A stretch of DNA of 64,000 nucleotides from Treponema_B putidum. GTDB lineage: Bacteria > Spirochaetota > Spirochaetia > Treponematales > Treponemataceae. Positions 43,814 through 53,549 of the stretch are shown here, in pieces; position 1 is the stretch's first letter, and each line of letters opens with the position of its first letter. The notes beneath the pieces are model-generated. The model made no database searches. It was not told where the DNA came from and saw only the letters and a program-made list of their open reading frames with translations. The stretch lies in the NCBI RefSeq assembly GCF_007830595.1, contig NZ_VLLD01000008.1. One strand, written 5' to 3'. The translations under genes were made by a program, and so were the position numbers.

Positions 43814-45040
43814 TTAAAATTCCCAGCCCAAAGAAAGGGACGGCTGAATTACATATTTAGGAAAATCCTTTCTAAATAAAATGATGTGATCTAAATTTAT
43901 CTCAAAATATAATTTTTTATAAAGATAAACTTGAACAGCTGTTCCTCCGTTTACCGAAGGGCACCAAAACCAATAAACGGGACTTTGTATATCCGATTCG
44001 GGATACGTAAATTTTGCCTGTATTAAAAAAGCCGCTCCTCCTCCCAAATGCAGATCAAAATTAAGTCTGCGCTTGATTATTGGAAACATATATACCAAGT
44101 TAAATTGAGGTATGATAAAACTGGATTTTAATGTATAGATTTCATCTTTAGAGCTTTTTAAAAATAAGCCTGAAGCTGAAAGATTAAAACCTATACGGCC
44201 GTATAATTTCTTTATAGGTATAATACTAAACCATAAAGAACCTCCGGCAGGATAAATATTCGATTTAAAATATCGGTATAATATTTTATTTTGCATAAAG
44301 GCACTAAAAGTGTAGCCTAAAGATAAAAATATATCGAGCGGCTTTTGAAACGCAAAGGCTATATTTTTGGAGCTATCATGTAAACCGCTTGGATCTGTTG
44401 CAGTAAAAGTATAAATTCCGGGTGAGAACTTTGAAAAATCCAGCTTAAGTTTTATTTTTTTTCCGTCTTTATCCGCTTCTATTACGGTGCATGGTATTGG
44501 GTTTTCCGTATCTTTGTTCAAAGTAAATATTGTTTCCGCAAAAAGATTATTGCCTAAGACGATGAGTGAGTCTGAATCCGTTTCATCGAAGTATATTGTA
44601 TTGACTGATAATGATAAAACTTCAGGCTGATAGGCTATGCGCACATCAAAATTTCTATATTCACTTGCAGAGTCCAGCTGATTAAGAAGATTAATTATAG
44701 CTACCTTATAGCGGTATTTTCCCGGTTGTAAAGAAACATTTATTGAATTCTTTTTTAAATTCTTTTTATCGATTTGTATCCAGTTACCCGAATTATCTTG
44801 TTTTTCGAGTACAAATTCAAAACCTAAGATGTTGTCTATTGCTTCCCATGATAAATGCTGATATATAGATGCTCCTTTATTGCCTTCTTCTATAAAGTAG
44901 CTTTTTTTAGCCTTATCTTCGGTTTTTAACGGTTCCTGTGCATATAAAATAAAGCTGCATAGAAAAATAGATATAATGGTAATCGGCTTTAATTTTATCG
45001 AAAATCTTACCTTAGTTCGGCTGATTTTTTGCTTACTCAT
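43814..45040 (-). CDS. Outer-membrane beta-barrel-like protein with Ig-like N-terminus
   Basis: A 408-residue protein with a signal peptide after a basic start (ITIISIFLCSFILYAQ). Residues about 40-225 are two beta-sandwich-like domains (GFEFVLEKQDNSGNWIQID, PEVLSLSVNTIYFDETDSDS, FSPGIYTFTATDPSG). Residues about 235-408 alternate like a beta barrel and end LSLGWEF, an aromatic terminus as in outer-membrane proteins. The beta-helix lipoprotein gene starts 18 bases downstream, so both are made together. Confidence 0.72.
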   Translation of the reverse strand: MSKQKISRTKVRFSIKLKPITIISIFLCSFILYAQEPLKTEDKAKKSYFIEEGNKGASIYQHLSWEAIDNILGFEFVLEKQDNSGNWIQIDKKNLKKNSINVSLQPGKYRYKVAIINLLNQLDSASEYRNFDVRIAYQPEVLSLSVNTIYFDETDSDSLIVLGNNLFAETIFTLNKDTENPIPCTVIEADKDGKKIKLKLDFSKFSPGIYTFTATDPSGLHDSSKNIAFAFQKPLDIFLSLGYTFSAFMQNKILYRYFKSNIYPAGGSLWFSIIPIKKLYGRIGFNLSASGLFLKSSKDEIYTLKSSFIIPQFNLVYMFPIIKRRLNFDLHLGGGAAFLIQAKFTYPESDIQSPVYWFWCPSVNGGTAVQVYLYKKLYFEINLDHIILFRKDFPKYVIQPSLSLGWEF

Positions 45041-45158
45041 CTATAAATAACCCCTATATTAGAACCATGAATTCTTTTATATTATTCGGTAAAGTTATCA
45101 TAATTTACCTGTTATTTCAAGACTACGGCAGCTTTGTGTTTATAGCCGGATTTAGGAG

Positions 45159-45812
45159 TTATATAATACCGTTTTTAAAGGCAAAGGCAGCAAGTTGAGT
45201 CCGATCGGCGACAAAGGTCTTATCAAAGATTACGGAAATACTGTTCTTAATTGTGCCTTCTGAAAGGCCTTGTTTGTAGGCAATTTGTTTGTTTGAAAGC
45301 CCCTCTGCGACCAGCCTTATAATTTCTATTTCTTTTTGGCTCAAGCCGTACTCGTCTTGAATTTCGGGCAGGGGCTTTGGGGTTCTTTCGCCCGATCCTT
45401 CATGGCTTTCAAAAAGCATGGTTTTTGCGACTTCAGGATTTATAACAATATTGCCCGAAATAGCCGCCTTGATTCCGTCATAGATTACATCGGGAGCGCT
45501 GTCTTTTAAAAGATAACCTGAGGCACCGTATTGAAGAGCTTTTTGAATGTATTCGGTATCATTAAAGGTGGTGAGAATCAATATTTTTATATCGGGAAAA
45601 CTTTTTTTTATTTTTTTTGCCGCCTCTACACCGTTACATTCAGGCATTCTTATGTCCATGAGGAGAAGCTCAGGTTCTTTTTCTTCACATATTTTTAAGG
45701 CCTCATTTCCGTTACAGCCCGTTGCAACAACTTCAATGTCGGGATAAGCAGAAAAAATAATTTTTAAGCCCTCGCATATTAGTTTTTCATCGTCTACAAT
45801 AGCTATTCTCAT
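45159..45812 (-). CDS. NarL/LuxR-family response regulator
   Basis: ATG 45812 gives the usual start RIAIVDDEKLICEG; a longer frame to 45848 lacks a ribosome site. The receiver domain has the phosphoacceptor Asp in LLLMDIRMPECNG, T in LTTFND, and K in YLLKDSA. The C-terminal LuxR helix-turn-helix reads GLSQKEIEIIRLVAEGLSNK. It is divergent from an ABC exporter operon whose far side carries a matching sensor kinase, so it probably regulates that operon. Confidence 0.92.
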   Translation of the reverse strand: MRIAIVDDEKLICEGLKIIFSAYPDIEVVATGCNGNEALKICEEKEPELLLMDIRMPECNGVEAAKKIKKSFPDIKILILTTFNDTEYIQKALQYGASGYLLKDSAPDVIYDGIKAAISGNIVINPEVAKTMLFESHEGSGERTPKPLPEIQDEYGLSQKEIEIIRLVAEGLSNKQIAYKQGLSEGTIKNSISVIFDKTFVADRTQLAAFAFKNGII

Positions 45813-45988
45813 AGATTTAATATAGCATAGTTTTAGTGCCTGAATCAATATAATCGCACTTTAAACTTTTTTTTGCGATAATCAATGACTATTTTCCTTA
45901 TAAAAAATGACTTTCGGCACTTTTATTTTCACCGGAATAAATTAAAATAAGGGCATATAAATCAAGAAACTTCTTATGGAGGTGTTTT

Positions 45989-46927
45989 ATGAAAATATTG
46001 GAAGTTAAGGATGTATCAAAAAAATACGGAAAAAAGCAGGTGCTTTCCGGTGTTTCTTTTGATATTGAAGAAGGCGATATCTTCGGTTTAATCGGGCCTA
46101 ACGGTGCCGGAAAATCAACCCTGATAAACATAATAACCGGAATCTTGGATCCGCTAAACGGCGAAGTGCTTATAGGCGGACACAATATCAAAAAAAATCC
46201 GATAGAGGCAAAAAAATTGATAGGCCTTGTACCTCAAGAGCTGGCTCTCTCAGAGGATATATCAGCGATCGATAATCTCAATTTTTTTGCAAGCCTTTAC
46301 GGTCTTTCAGGAAAAAAACTAAAGGATGCTGTAAGCGAAGCCTTGGAAGTAACCGGCTTAACCGAAAAGAAAAAAGAAAAGGTAAAAAAATTTTCGGGCG
46401 GTATGAAAAGAAGACTTAACCTTGCTGCAGCCATTATGCACAAGCCCCGCCTTTTAATATTAGATGAGCCGACTGTAGGTATTGACCCCCAGTCAAGGAA
46501 CAATATATTTGAGTATCTGCGCAAGATAAATTCCCAAGATAAAACTACAATTCTTTATACCTCCCACTACATGGAAGAGGTGGAAGAGCTTTGCAAAAAT
46601 ATCTTTGTAATCGATGAGGGAAGGGAGATTGCCTACGGCACCCTTAATTCCGTAAAGGAAAAGGCCAACGGAACCGTAACCCTTGAAATAAAGGCCGACA
46701 ATATAAATGAAGACCTAATAGAAAAAATCAGGCTTCTTGATGGGGCATTAAATGTAGAACAATCAGCAGATACCGTTACCATTCTATATGAGAGAAGTAA
46801 GGTCAATCTTGATGAAACTATTAAAATATTACAAACCTCAGGAGCCGTAATTAAGGCTCTTCAAATCAATGAGCTTAATTTAGGCGAAGTATTTTTGCAG
46901 CTTACAGGAAAAAAATTGCGTGAATAA
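45989..46927 (+). CDS. ABC transporter ATP-binding protein (ABC-2 exporter)
   Basis: A 312-residue ATPase: Walker A GPNGAGKST (at about 38), Q-loop VPQELALS, signature FSGGMKRRLNLAAAI, Walker B LLILDEPTVGIDPQSR and H-loop YTSHYMEEVEEL, with a C-terminal extension typical of DrrA/NatA-like drug exporters. GGAGG precedes ATG 45989. It is the first gene of an operon with two permease genes. Confidence 0.94.
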   Translation: MKILEVKDVSKKYGKKQVLSGVSFDIEEGDIFGLIGPNGAGKSTLINIITGILDPLNGEVLIGGHNIKKNPIEAKKLIGLVPQELALSEDISAIDNLNFFASLYGLSGKKLKDAVSEALEVTGLTEKKKEKVKKFSGGMKRRLNLAAAIMHKPRLLILDEPTVGIDPQSRNNIFEYLRKINSQDKTTILYTSHYMEEVEELCKNIFVIDEGREIAYGTLNSVKEKANGTVTLEIKADNINEDLIEKIRLLDGALNVEQSADTVTILYERSKVNLDETIKILQTSGAVIKALQINELNLGEVFLQLTGKKLRE

Positions 46928-46953
46928 CGATTGAAGCTTCAGGAGGAATATAG

Positions 46954-48093
46954 ATGAAAGCATTTTTAAAAATTACGCTTATAGCGATAAAAGATAACTT
47001 TATTACCTTTATTTTAATCTACCTTTGTCTTCCGATTATTTTTGTAGGCTATAACGGTTTTTTGCGAAAATCGGATTTTAAGGCTGAAACAAATGAAAAA
47101 GCTATTTCTGTTTTTTTCGATGATGAAGATAAATCTTTCTTATCGGAACAGCTGATCGGTACTTTAAATTCAAATATCTTAAAAGATTTTATAAAAATTG
47201 AAAATGAAACAAATGCAAAATATAAAATCAAAATTCCAAAAGGCTATCAAAATTCGGTAGAAGAAAACAAAGAATTTGATATTGTAATTATCGGTAAAGA
47301 AAAGTCTTCTGCATCAATTACTTTTTTATCGAATATAATTAAAAGCATAAGTAGTTCCATTAGCGGCAATTATAAAATTACTAAAGCGATTGCCGCTTCA
47401 GGTGAATCTAAGGAGCTTATGGATAAGTATCTTAATATTCAAAAAGAAACAGCTAAACCGATAGGGAAAATTTTTATGCATCCCGCCCTTCACACCATGT
47501 CAAGTTATGAAGTCTATGCAATATCCCTAAGCATCTTGTTATTTTTTATGTTTGTTATGGAAATACTTAATCCATCATATAAGAAAAAGGCTGCCGGTCT
47601 TACCATGCGTATTAACTCGATACCAAAAAGCCCAGCCTATATCTTTAATGCTCAAATAATAAGTATGGCCTTAAAAGTTTTTATTGCTATCACAATTTAT
47701 CTTTTAATTTTTAGATTGTTAAAAGTTTCTTTTATGGGAAATCCTATTCTTCTTTTTATATATGCTGCATGTTTTTCCCTTGTAACCGGCAGCATTGCCT
47801 GTACCCTTACAACCTTTAACAAAAAGGATATTGTGTATGCGGCGGTTTTGATTATATTTTTCGTATTCGGAGTTTTGGGAACGGTTCTCTTTTCAATTCC
47901 GAATGAAAACAAAATTGCAAAATTATTTTCAAAATATAACATTTCCCAAATTATAACAAATCCTCTTAGGGAAATTGTCTTGGAAAATTCTTTTGGAGGA
48001 ATGATAGGCAGCCTGCTTATAATGCTCACCCTTGGTGCAGCATTTTATATTTTGGGTTTACTGATGGTAAATTTTAAAAAAACGGAAATTTGA
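46954..48093 (+). CDS. ABC-2 type permease
   Basis: A 379-residue membrane protein with an N-terminal helix (residues about 15-33), a large extracytoplasmic domain (about 35-185) and five C-terminal helices including VYAISLSILLFFMFVMEIL and YAAVLIIFFVFGVLGTVLF. This is the ABC-2 half-transporter layout. It pairs with the ATPase at 45989 and the similar permease at 48216. Substrate unknown, possibly peptides or drugs. Confidence 0.88.
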   Translation: MKAFLKITLIAIKDNFITFILIYLCLPIIFVGYNGFLRKSDFKAETNEKAISVFFDDEDKSFLSEQLIGTLNSNILKDFIKIENETNAKYKIKIPKGYQNSVEENKEFDIVIIGKEKSSASITFLSNIIKSISSSISGNYKITKAIAASGESKELMDKYLNIQKETAKPIGKIFMHPALHTMSSYEVYAISLSILLFFMFVMEILNPSYKKKAAGLTMRINSIPKSPAYIFNAQIISMALKVFIAITIYLLIFRLLKVSFMGNPILLFIYAACFSLVTGSIACTLTTFNKKDIVYAAVLIIFFVFGVLGTVLFSIPNENKIAKLFSKYNISQIITNPLREIVLENSFGGMIGSLLIMLTLGAAFYILGLLMVNFKKTEI

Positions 48094-48169
48094 TAAACAG
48101 TGAGGCAGAAATTCCGCTTATAGGAGATATGATAAACAGTTCGGCATAAATGGTGCCTCACTGTTTATC
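48092..48169. repeat. Long inverted repeat between the two permease genes
   Basis: GATAAACAGTGAGGCA (48092-48107) and its exact complement (48154-48169) enclose 46 bases. A short copy of GATAAACAGT lies at 48131 in the loop and the phrase TATAGGAGATATGAT occurs twice. A small GTTTGCC/GGCAAAC hairpin follows at 48176-48193. It overlaps the end of the first permease gene, and may tune expression of the second. Confidence 0.6.
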
Positions 48170-48215
48170 CGTCGAGTTTGCCTTTCGGCAAACATCGTTT
48201 TATAGGAGATATGAT

Positions 48216-49379
48216 ATGAAAGAATTTTTATGTTTATTTTTAGCACAGCTAAAAAGAATATTAAAAAATATAACAAATGCCAGTATGTTGATTATTTTCC
48301 CTTTTGCTATGATAATTCTTATTTTTGTAATAAGATTTATTCTTGATCCGAAAGATACCGATGATTTGGAAACTAAAAAGACCGATTATACCGTTCAAAT
48401 GGGTGAGGTAGGGTATTTTGTCGATGATACGGGAGATTTATGGAAAAACTTTTTTGCCGGTTCCGAATCTACAGTCCGTCCTGAAAATAAAGAAGAAGAA
48501 TTAACAAAGGTTAAGGAAAAACTTGCAACTGGAAAAATACCCGGTCTTATAATTATACCCAAAGATTTTTCCGAAAAAATTTTAAAAAATGAAAAACCGG
48601 AACTTGAAATTTTAAAAACGGAAGAAAGCATTATTCTTGACAATAGAGTCCAAGCACTCAATTTAAGTATAAATGCTTATCTCATGGATAATTTTATTAA
48701 AAGTTCGGGTCTAGCCGAAAATGGAGAAAAGCTTTTAAACAACAATATAAATATTGTATTTAAAACACCGGATAATAAAAACATTATAAGTCTAGGCCTA
48801 AAAATAATGACATTGCTTGTATTGTATATGATTATTTTCGGCTCAACAGCGATTGTAACCGACTTAATAAAATTTAGGGAAACAAAGATGTTGGCACGTG
48901 CAATAATAAGCCCAAACTCCGAATTTAAAATAGTGGGAAGCTTTTTATTAGCCTTTGTCTTTATTCAAGTGGTAGTAAATATGATAGTCTTTATTTCTGC
49001 GACAATAATATTTAAATTAGAAATTACGGGACTTCCATTGATATTCTTAGCCGTGGTTTCAACAAGTTTTTTTGCTCTATCCATAGCTATTTTAATAGCA
49101 AGAATTTTTAAAAAAGAATCTCAACTGGCTCTTGCTTCGAATATAACAAGTCTTCTTACAATAGTTTTATTTTTCCTTGCTATTATTTCTGTAATGCCTT
49201 TTGTTTCAATTCCGCCTGTGTTTAAAAATATTTCAATGTTTTCACCCCTATATTGGCTGTTGGAAATGCTGGATAAAGAAAAACTTTTTCCAAACATATT
49301 GATAGTCTGGGCGATGACTGCCGCTATTTTTACAGCCGGCAGCTGGAAAATAAAAGAATTTAACAACGAAACAAATTAA
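48216..49379 (+). CDS. ABC-2 type permease
   Basis: ATG 48216 follows an AGGAG and gives MKEFLCLFLAQLKRILKNI; a longer frame from 48150 would run through the inverted repeat. The 387-residue product has one N-terminal helix, a large external domain with VGYFVDDTGDLW and PEL-type segments, and five or six C-terminal helices (IMTLLVLYMIIFGSTAIV, FLLAFVFIQVVVNMIVFI). It is the second half of the exporter. A strong terminator follows 11 bases later. Confidence 0.88.
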   Translation: MKEFLCLFLAQLKRILKNITNASMLIIFPFAMIILIFVIRFILDPKDTDDLETKKTDYTVQMGEVGYFVDDTGDLWKNFFAGSESTVRPENKEEELTKVKEKLATGKIPGLIIIPKDFSEKILKNEKPELEILKTEESIILDNRVQALNLSINAYLMDNFIKSSGLAENGEKLLNNNINIVFKTPDNKNIISLGLKIMTLLVLYMIIFGSTAIVTDLIKFRETKMLARAIISPNSEFKIVGSFLLAFVFIQVVVNMIVFISATIIFKLEITGLPLIFLAVVSTSFFALSIAILIARIFKKESQLALASNITSLLTIVLFFLAIISVMPFVSIPPVFKNISMFSPLYWLLEMLDKEKLFPNILIVWAMTAAIFTAGSWKIKEFNNETN

Positions 49380-49389
49380 AGCAAAATTT

Positions 49390-49418
49390 AAAGGAGGCTG
49401 ATATAGCCTCCTTTTTTT
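49390..49418 (+). terminator. Intrinsic terminator of the ABC operon
   Basis: AAAGGAGGCT (49390-49399) pairs with AGCCTCCTTT (49405-49414), and a T-run continues to 49418. This separates the ABC operon from the sensor kinase gene. Confidence 0.9.
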
Positions 49419-49429
49419 AAATGCAAATC

Positions 49430-49458
49430 TTGCAAAAGCTTAATTATTATAATATAAT
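49430..49458 (+). promoter_or_regulatory. Sigma-70 promoter abutting the sensor kinase start
   Basis: TTGCAA (49430-49435), 17-bp spacer, TATAAT (49453-49458). Seven bases then lead to ATG 49466, so the transcript should be leaderless or nearly so. The site excludes ATG 49421 as start. Confidence 0.6.
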
Positions 49459-49465
49459 CATATTC

Positions 49466-50614
49466 ATGAAAAATAAATTTTTGATTTTTATTCATTATTT
49501 TTTAATAACATCCAGCCTTATTCAAACAAGCATAAACGGAAATCAGATTACAGGAATTCAATTTTTATTATATCTTTGTTTTATTATATTGCTTAATCTT
49601 AAACTCTTTTATACAAAGAGTAAAACCTTTCTTTTTGCTCTTTGCTTAACCGATTGGTTCCTTTGTTTTTTACTGAACATTACCGGAGCTGCCATTCCAT
49701 TTCTTTTATTTTTAATTCCATTGATTGATAGTTTTTATTATAATTCAAAACCCTATACCTACATATTGGGAATAATAGGACTTACAGTTTGCATATTTTC
49801 ATTGAAGAACTTTGATATGGAAATAATCATAAACTATACAGCCCTTTTTATTTTAAGCGGAGGAGTTTTAGAATATTTTAAACTAAACCAACATGAAATT
49901 ATTTCTTACCAAAAAAAACAAGAAGAATTAAGTATTCAAAGGGATGAGCTTTTAAATTCTATCCATGATTTGGAAATATACAATGAATCGATAGAAGACC
50001 TTATGACCTTAAAAGAGCGAAACCGCATATCCAGAGAAATACATGACAGTGTAGGACATGGACTTTCTACAATGATTATTCAGCTAAACGCACTCTATGC
50101 TGCTGCAAAGAACAAAAACAATGATTTACCTCAAAAAATTTTAGATTTAAATTCCTTTGCTAAAAAGAATTTAGAAGAAGTCAGGTTTGCTTTGAGAGAA
50201 TTAAAACCGATAGATTATAACAAGTATGAAATAATAATCCTAGTTCATAATCTGATAGGAGAATTTAAAAAAATGACAAATATCAATGTACAGTTTACTT
50301 TCTCAAAAGATATTTGGAGTTTAAATGAAAAACAAAGCCATTCAGTATATAAGGCTGTTCAGGAATTCTTATCAAATTCGGCTAGATACGGCAAACCTTC
50401 AAAAATTACAATCCACTTTTCTTACACTGATACGTCGCTCATAATTACAATGAAAGATAACGGAGCCGGATGCATTGAAATCAAAAAAGGCATAGGTCTA
50501 AAAGCTATTGAAGAAAGAGCAAAAGAAGCAGGCGGAACAGTCCATTATGAAAGCCTTCCCGCCGTAAAAGGTTTTTCTATGCGTTTGGTATTTTTCAATT
50601 GGAAACTAAAATAA
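49466..50614 (+). CDS. Membrane sensor histidine kinase (HisKA_3, NarL-partner type)
   Basis: A 382-residue kinase with about five hydrophobic N-terminal helices (1-135), a coiled coil, the phosphoacceptor H-box RISREIHDSVGHGLSTMI and a HATPase domain (NSARYGKPSKI, DNGAGCIEIKKGIGLKAIEE). It is the natural partner of the NarL-type regulator at 45812. The short membrane region with little external loop suggests intramembrane sensing of envelope stress or antibiotics, as in LiaS-like kinases. No Shine-Dalgarno sequence is visible. Confidence 0.9.
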   Translation: MKNKFLIFIHYFLITSSLIQTSINGNQITGIQFLLYLCFIILLNLKLFYTKSKTFLFALCLTDWFLCFLLNITGAAIPFLLFLIPLIDSFYYNSKPYTYILGIIGLTVCIFSLKNFDMEIIINYTALFILSGGVLEYFKLNQHEIISYQKKQEELSIQRDELLNSIHDLEIYNESIEDLMTLKERNRISREIHDSVGHGLSTMIIQLNALYAAAKNKNNDLPQKILDLNSFAKKNLEEVRFALRELKPIDYNKYEIIILVHNLIGEFKKMTNINVQFTFSKDIWSLNEKQSHSVYKAVQEFLSNSARYGKPSKITIHFSYTDTSLIITMKDNGAGCIEIKKGIGLKAIEERAKEAGGTVHYESLPAVKGFSMRLVFFNWKLK

Positions 50615-50678
50615 AACACAAATCAAAAAACTAAATTCTGCTGGGAAGGCTAATGTGTAAAGTAAGCTAATACTGTTC

Positions 50679-53285
50679 TTATTGGCCGGAGTCTGTTTTT
50701 TTCAATACCTCTCTTTTAAAGATAAGGCTGTCCTCTCCCTTGTCTACCAGTATTGTGCTGCCTTCGGGAAATTTGCCTTCAAGAACACAGCGGGCGAGTT
50801 TGTTTTCAAGCTCGGCCTGTATAGCCCTCTTTAGGGGTCGGGCACCGAACATGGGGTCATAGCCTATGTCTGCAAGGAAATCCTTTGCCTTATCCGAAAC
50901 TTTAAGGCTCAAGCGGCGCGTCTTCAAGCGTTCTGCAACGGACTTAAGCTGAATATCGACAATCTTTCGGATATGCTCTTTTTCGAGCCTGTTAAAGGTT
51001 AAGATTTCGTCAATGCGGTTTAAAAATTCGGGTCTAAAATTATCGCGGAGGATTTGGGTAATTTCTTCTTTTATGCTTCCCATATCCTTTGCGGTCAATA
51101 TATACTCTGAACCTATATTGCTGGTCATAATTATAATTGTGTTCTTAAAATCGACTACACGGCCTTGCCCGTCTGTAAGACGTCCGTCATCCAAGATCTG
51201 CAAAAAAACGTTAAAAACATCTTGATGAGCTTTTTCTATTTCGTCAAAGAGGATGACGCTGTACGGCCTCCGTCTTACGGCTTCGGTAAGCTGTCCTCCC
51301 TCATCGTAACCGACATATCCCGGAGGAGCTCCTATCAGGCGGCTCACGGAATGTTTTTCCATGTACTCGCTCATGTCGATTCGGGTAAGTGCCTTTTCAT
51401 CATTGAACAAAAAGTCGGCTAGGGTTCTGGCTAATTCGGTTTTGCCGACACCCGTGGGGCCTATACATAAAAAACTGCCCAAGGGACGGTTCATATCGGA
51501 AAGGCCTGCCTTGTTTCGTCTGATAGCATCCGAAACCACCTTTACGGCTTCATCTTGTCCGACGACGCGGGCTTGCAGCACCTTTTCGAGTTCCAAAAAT
51601 TTTTGCATTTCGCTTGCAAGCATTTTTGAAACGGGGATACCTGTCCACATTGAAACGATTCGGGCTATGTCTTCTTCGCAAACCTCTTCACGTAAAAGCT
51701 GTCCTTCCTGACCAGCTTTTTTTTCAAGCTCGGCAGTAACGGCCGCTATCTTTTTTTCAAGTTCGGGTATTTTTCCGTATTTCAGCTCGGCAGCCTTGTT
51801 TAAGTTTCCTTCCCGGCTGTACTTGGTTTCTTCAATACGCAGTTGTTCCAATTCTTCCTTGTATTTGCGGGATTCGTTAATGCGGGCTTTTTCGTTTTGC
51901 CATTGGGCCTGCATCGTATTCCGTTTTGAAGAAAGTTCTGCCAACTCTTCTTCAAGTTTTACAAGTCTTTCCTTTGAGGCTGCATCATTTTCTTTTCCTA
52001 TAGAAACCTTTTCGATATTCAGTTGAAGAATTTTGCGCTCAACCTGATCAAGCTCAACAGGCTGGCTTTCTATTTCCATTTTTAGGCGGCTTGCTGCCTC
52101 ATCCACAAGGTCTATTGCCTTATCGGGTAAAAAGCGGTTTGTGATATAACGGTTGGAAAGTACGGCCGCCGCTATAAGAGCTTCATCCCTTATGCGTACC
52201 CCGTGATGAACTTCATATTTTTCCTGTAGACCGCGCAGGATTGCTATTGTGTCTTCAACCGTAGGTTCGGGACAGTAAACCTGCTGGAAACGGCGCTCAA
52301 GGGCTGCATCTTTTTCGATGTATTTTCGGTATTCGTTTAGGGTGGTGGCTCCTATCGCCCTGAGCTCTCCGCGGGCAAGGGCGGGTTTTAGCAAGTTTGA
52401 AGCATCCATCGAGCCTTCGCTTGCTCCGGCACCTACAAGGGTGTGAAGCTCGTCAATAAAGAGAATGACTCGGCCTTCGGATTTTTGTACTTCGGAAATT
52501 ACGGCCTTTAATCTTTCTTCAAATTCGCCGCGGAATTTTGCTCCTGCAACCAAGGCTCCGAGGTCTAAGGATAAAAGTCTTTTTCCTTTTAAGCTGTCGG
52601 GAACATCCCCTGAAACTATACGTCTTGCAAGGCCTTCAACTATTGCCGTTTTTCCGACTCCGGGTTCTCCGATTAAAACGGGATTGTTTTTTGTCCTGCG
52701 GGAAAGTACCTGCATTACCCGCCTTATTTCTTCATCCCGCCCGATTACGGGATCTATCTTTTCGTTTTTTGCAAGCTGGGTTAGGTCACGGCAAAATTTT
52801 TCCAAACTTCTGAATGTAGATTCGGGGTCATCGCTTGTTACTCTATTATTTCCGCGTACTTCTTTAAGCGCAGAAAGGAGATTTTTTAGATTGATACCCC
52901 GTGAACGCAAGAGTTCTCCGGTTTCATCCTTTGACTCACTTAGAGCGAGTAAAAGGTGCTCGGTAGAAACATACTCATCTTTTAATTTATCTGCATAGCC
53001 TTCAGCATTTGCAAAAACCTTTGCAAGCAAGGGCGAAATATATGTTTGAGCGGATTGTCCCGTAACACGGGGCTTTCTGTTAAGCATTTTGTCGAGTTCG
53101 TCCAATAGGCCTTCGGGATTTACTCCGATTTTTTCTACTAAAGGAGGAACAATTCCGTCCTCTTGTTCTAAAAGAGCATATAAAAGATGCTCACTTTCGA
53201 CTTGACTGTGGTCGTCTCTTTGGGCAAGCGAAGAAGCCTCTTGAACGGCTTCCGATGCCTTAACTGTATACTTATCTATATTCAT
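50679..53285 (-). CDS. clpB: Chaperone disaggregase ClpB
   Basis: An 868-residue AAA+ disaggregase that works with DnaK. N domain (1-145), AAA-1 with Walker A GEPGVGKTA and Walker B VILFIDELHTLVGAG, the long coiled-coil M domain (about 400-530, KRNTMQAQWQNEKARINESR), AAA-2 with GPTGVGKTE, SVILFDEIEKAH and GARPLKRAIQ at the end. Length and order are normal. The region upstream of the ATG has no obvious ribosome site and only a TATTAT nearby. Confidence 0.97.
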   Translation of the reverse strand: MNIDKYTVKASEAVQEASSLAQRDDHSQVESEHLLYALLEQEDGIVPPLVEKIGVNPEGLLDELDKMLNRKPRVTGQSAQTYISPLLAKVFANAEGYADKLKDEYVSTEHLLLALSESKDETGELLRSRGINLKNLLSALKEVRGNNRVTSDDPESTFRSLEKFCRDLTQLAKNEKIDPVIGRDEEIRRVMQVLSRRTKNNPVLIGEPGVGKTAIVEGLARRIVSGDVPDSLKGKRLLSLDLGALVAGAKFRGEFEERLKAVISEVQKSEGRVILFIDELHTLVGAGASEGSMDASNLLKPALARGELRAIGATTLNEYRKYIEKDAALERRFQQVYCPEPTVEDTIAILRGLQEKYEVHHGVRIRDEALIAAAVLSNRYITNRFLPDKAIDLVDEAASRLKMEIESQPVELDQVERKILQLNIEKVSIGKENDAASKERLVKLEEELAELSSKRNTMQAQWQNEKARINESRKYKEELEQLRIEETKYSREGNLNKAAELKYGKIPELEKKIAAVTAELEKKAGQEGQLLREEVCEEDIARIVSMWTGIPVSKMLASEMQKFLELEKVLQARVVGQDEAVKVVSDAIRRNKAGLSDMNRPLGSFLCIGPTGVGKTELARTLADFLFNDEKALTRIDMSEYMEKHSVSRLIGAPPGYVGYDEGGQLTEAVRRRPYSVILFDEIEKAHQDVFNVFLQILDDGRLTDGQGRVVDFKNTIIIMTSNIGSEYILTAKDMGSIKEEITQILRDNFRPEFLNRIDEILTFNRLEKEHIRKIVDIQLKSVAERLKTRRLSLKVSDKAKDFLADIGYDPMFGARPLKRAIQAELENKLARCVLEGKFPEGSTILVDKGEDSLIFKREVLKKTDSGQ

Positions 53286-53387
53286 ATATACAAAATAATA
53301 AAAATTCGGAAAAAAATCAATAATCTAATCTTAAAATATCAGACGAACTTGAAGAAAACCAACTTGTCATATTTTCCGATTATCTAA

Positions 53388-53549
53388 AAATCCCATGAGT
53401 CTTTTGCATTTCCCGTTATAGGTATCTTCTTACCGAGAAATGTAGGCTTCACATTGAACATTACCAAAAAGCATGTAGATGTTTATGCCTGCAATTCCTA
53501 TTAAAATTAAAGCAAAAAGAAAAATAATGCATAAGGTTATTTTTTTTAT
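53388..53549 (-). pseudogene. Internally deleted duplicate of the SanA-like gene
   Basis: Bases 53388-53470 match the 3' end of the gene at 54953-55633, and the rest to about 53549 matches its 5' membrane-helix part (IIFLFALILIGIAGINIYML in the shifted frame). The middle, more than 450 bases, is gone, and the join lies at a shared AAG. The reading frame is also shifted. The flanking part of 53286-53811 shows no intact gene beyond a doubtful Cys-rich small frame. Confidence 0.75.

Noticed and set aside
50679..53285. Several plus-strand frames opposite clpB
   Set aside because: They are shadows of a highly conserved gene and lack start signals.
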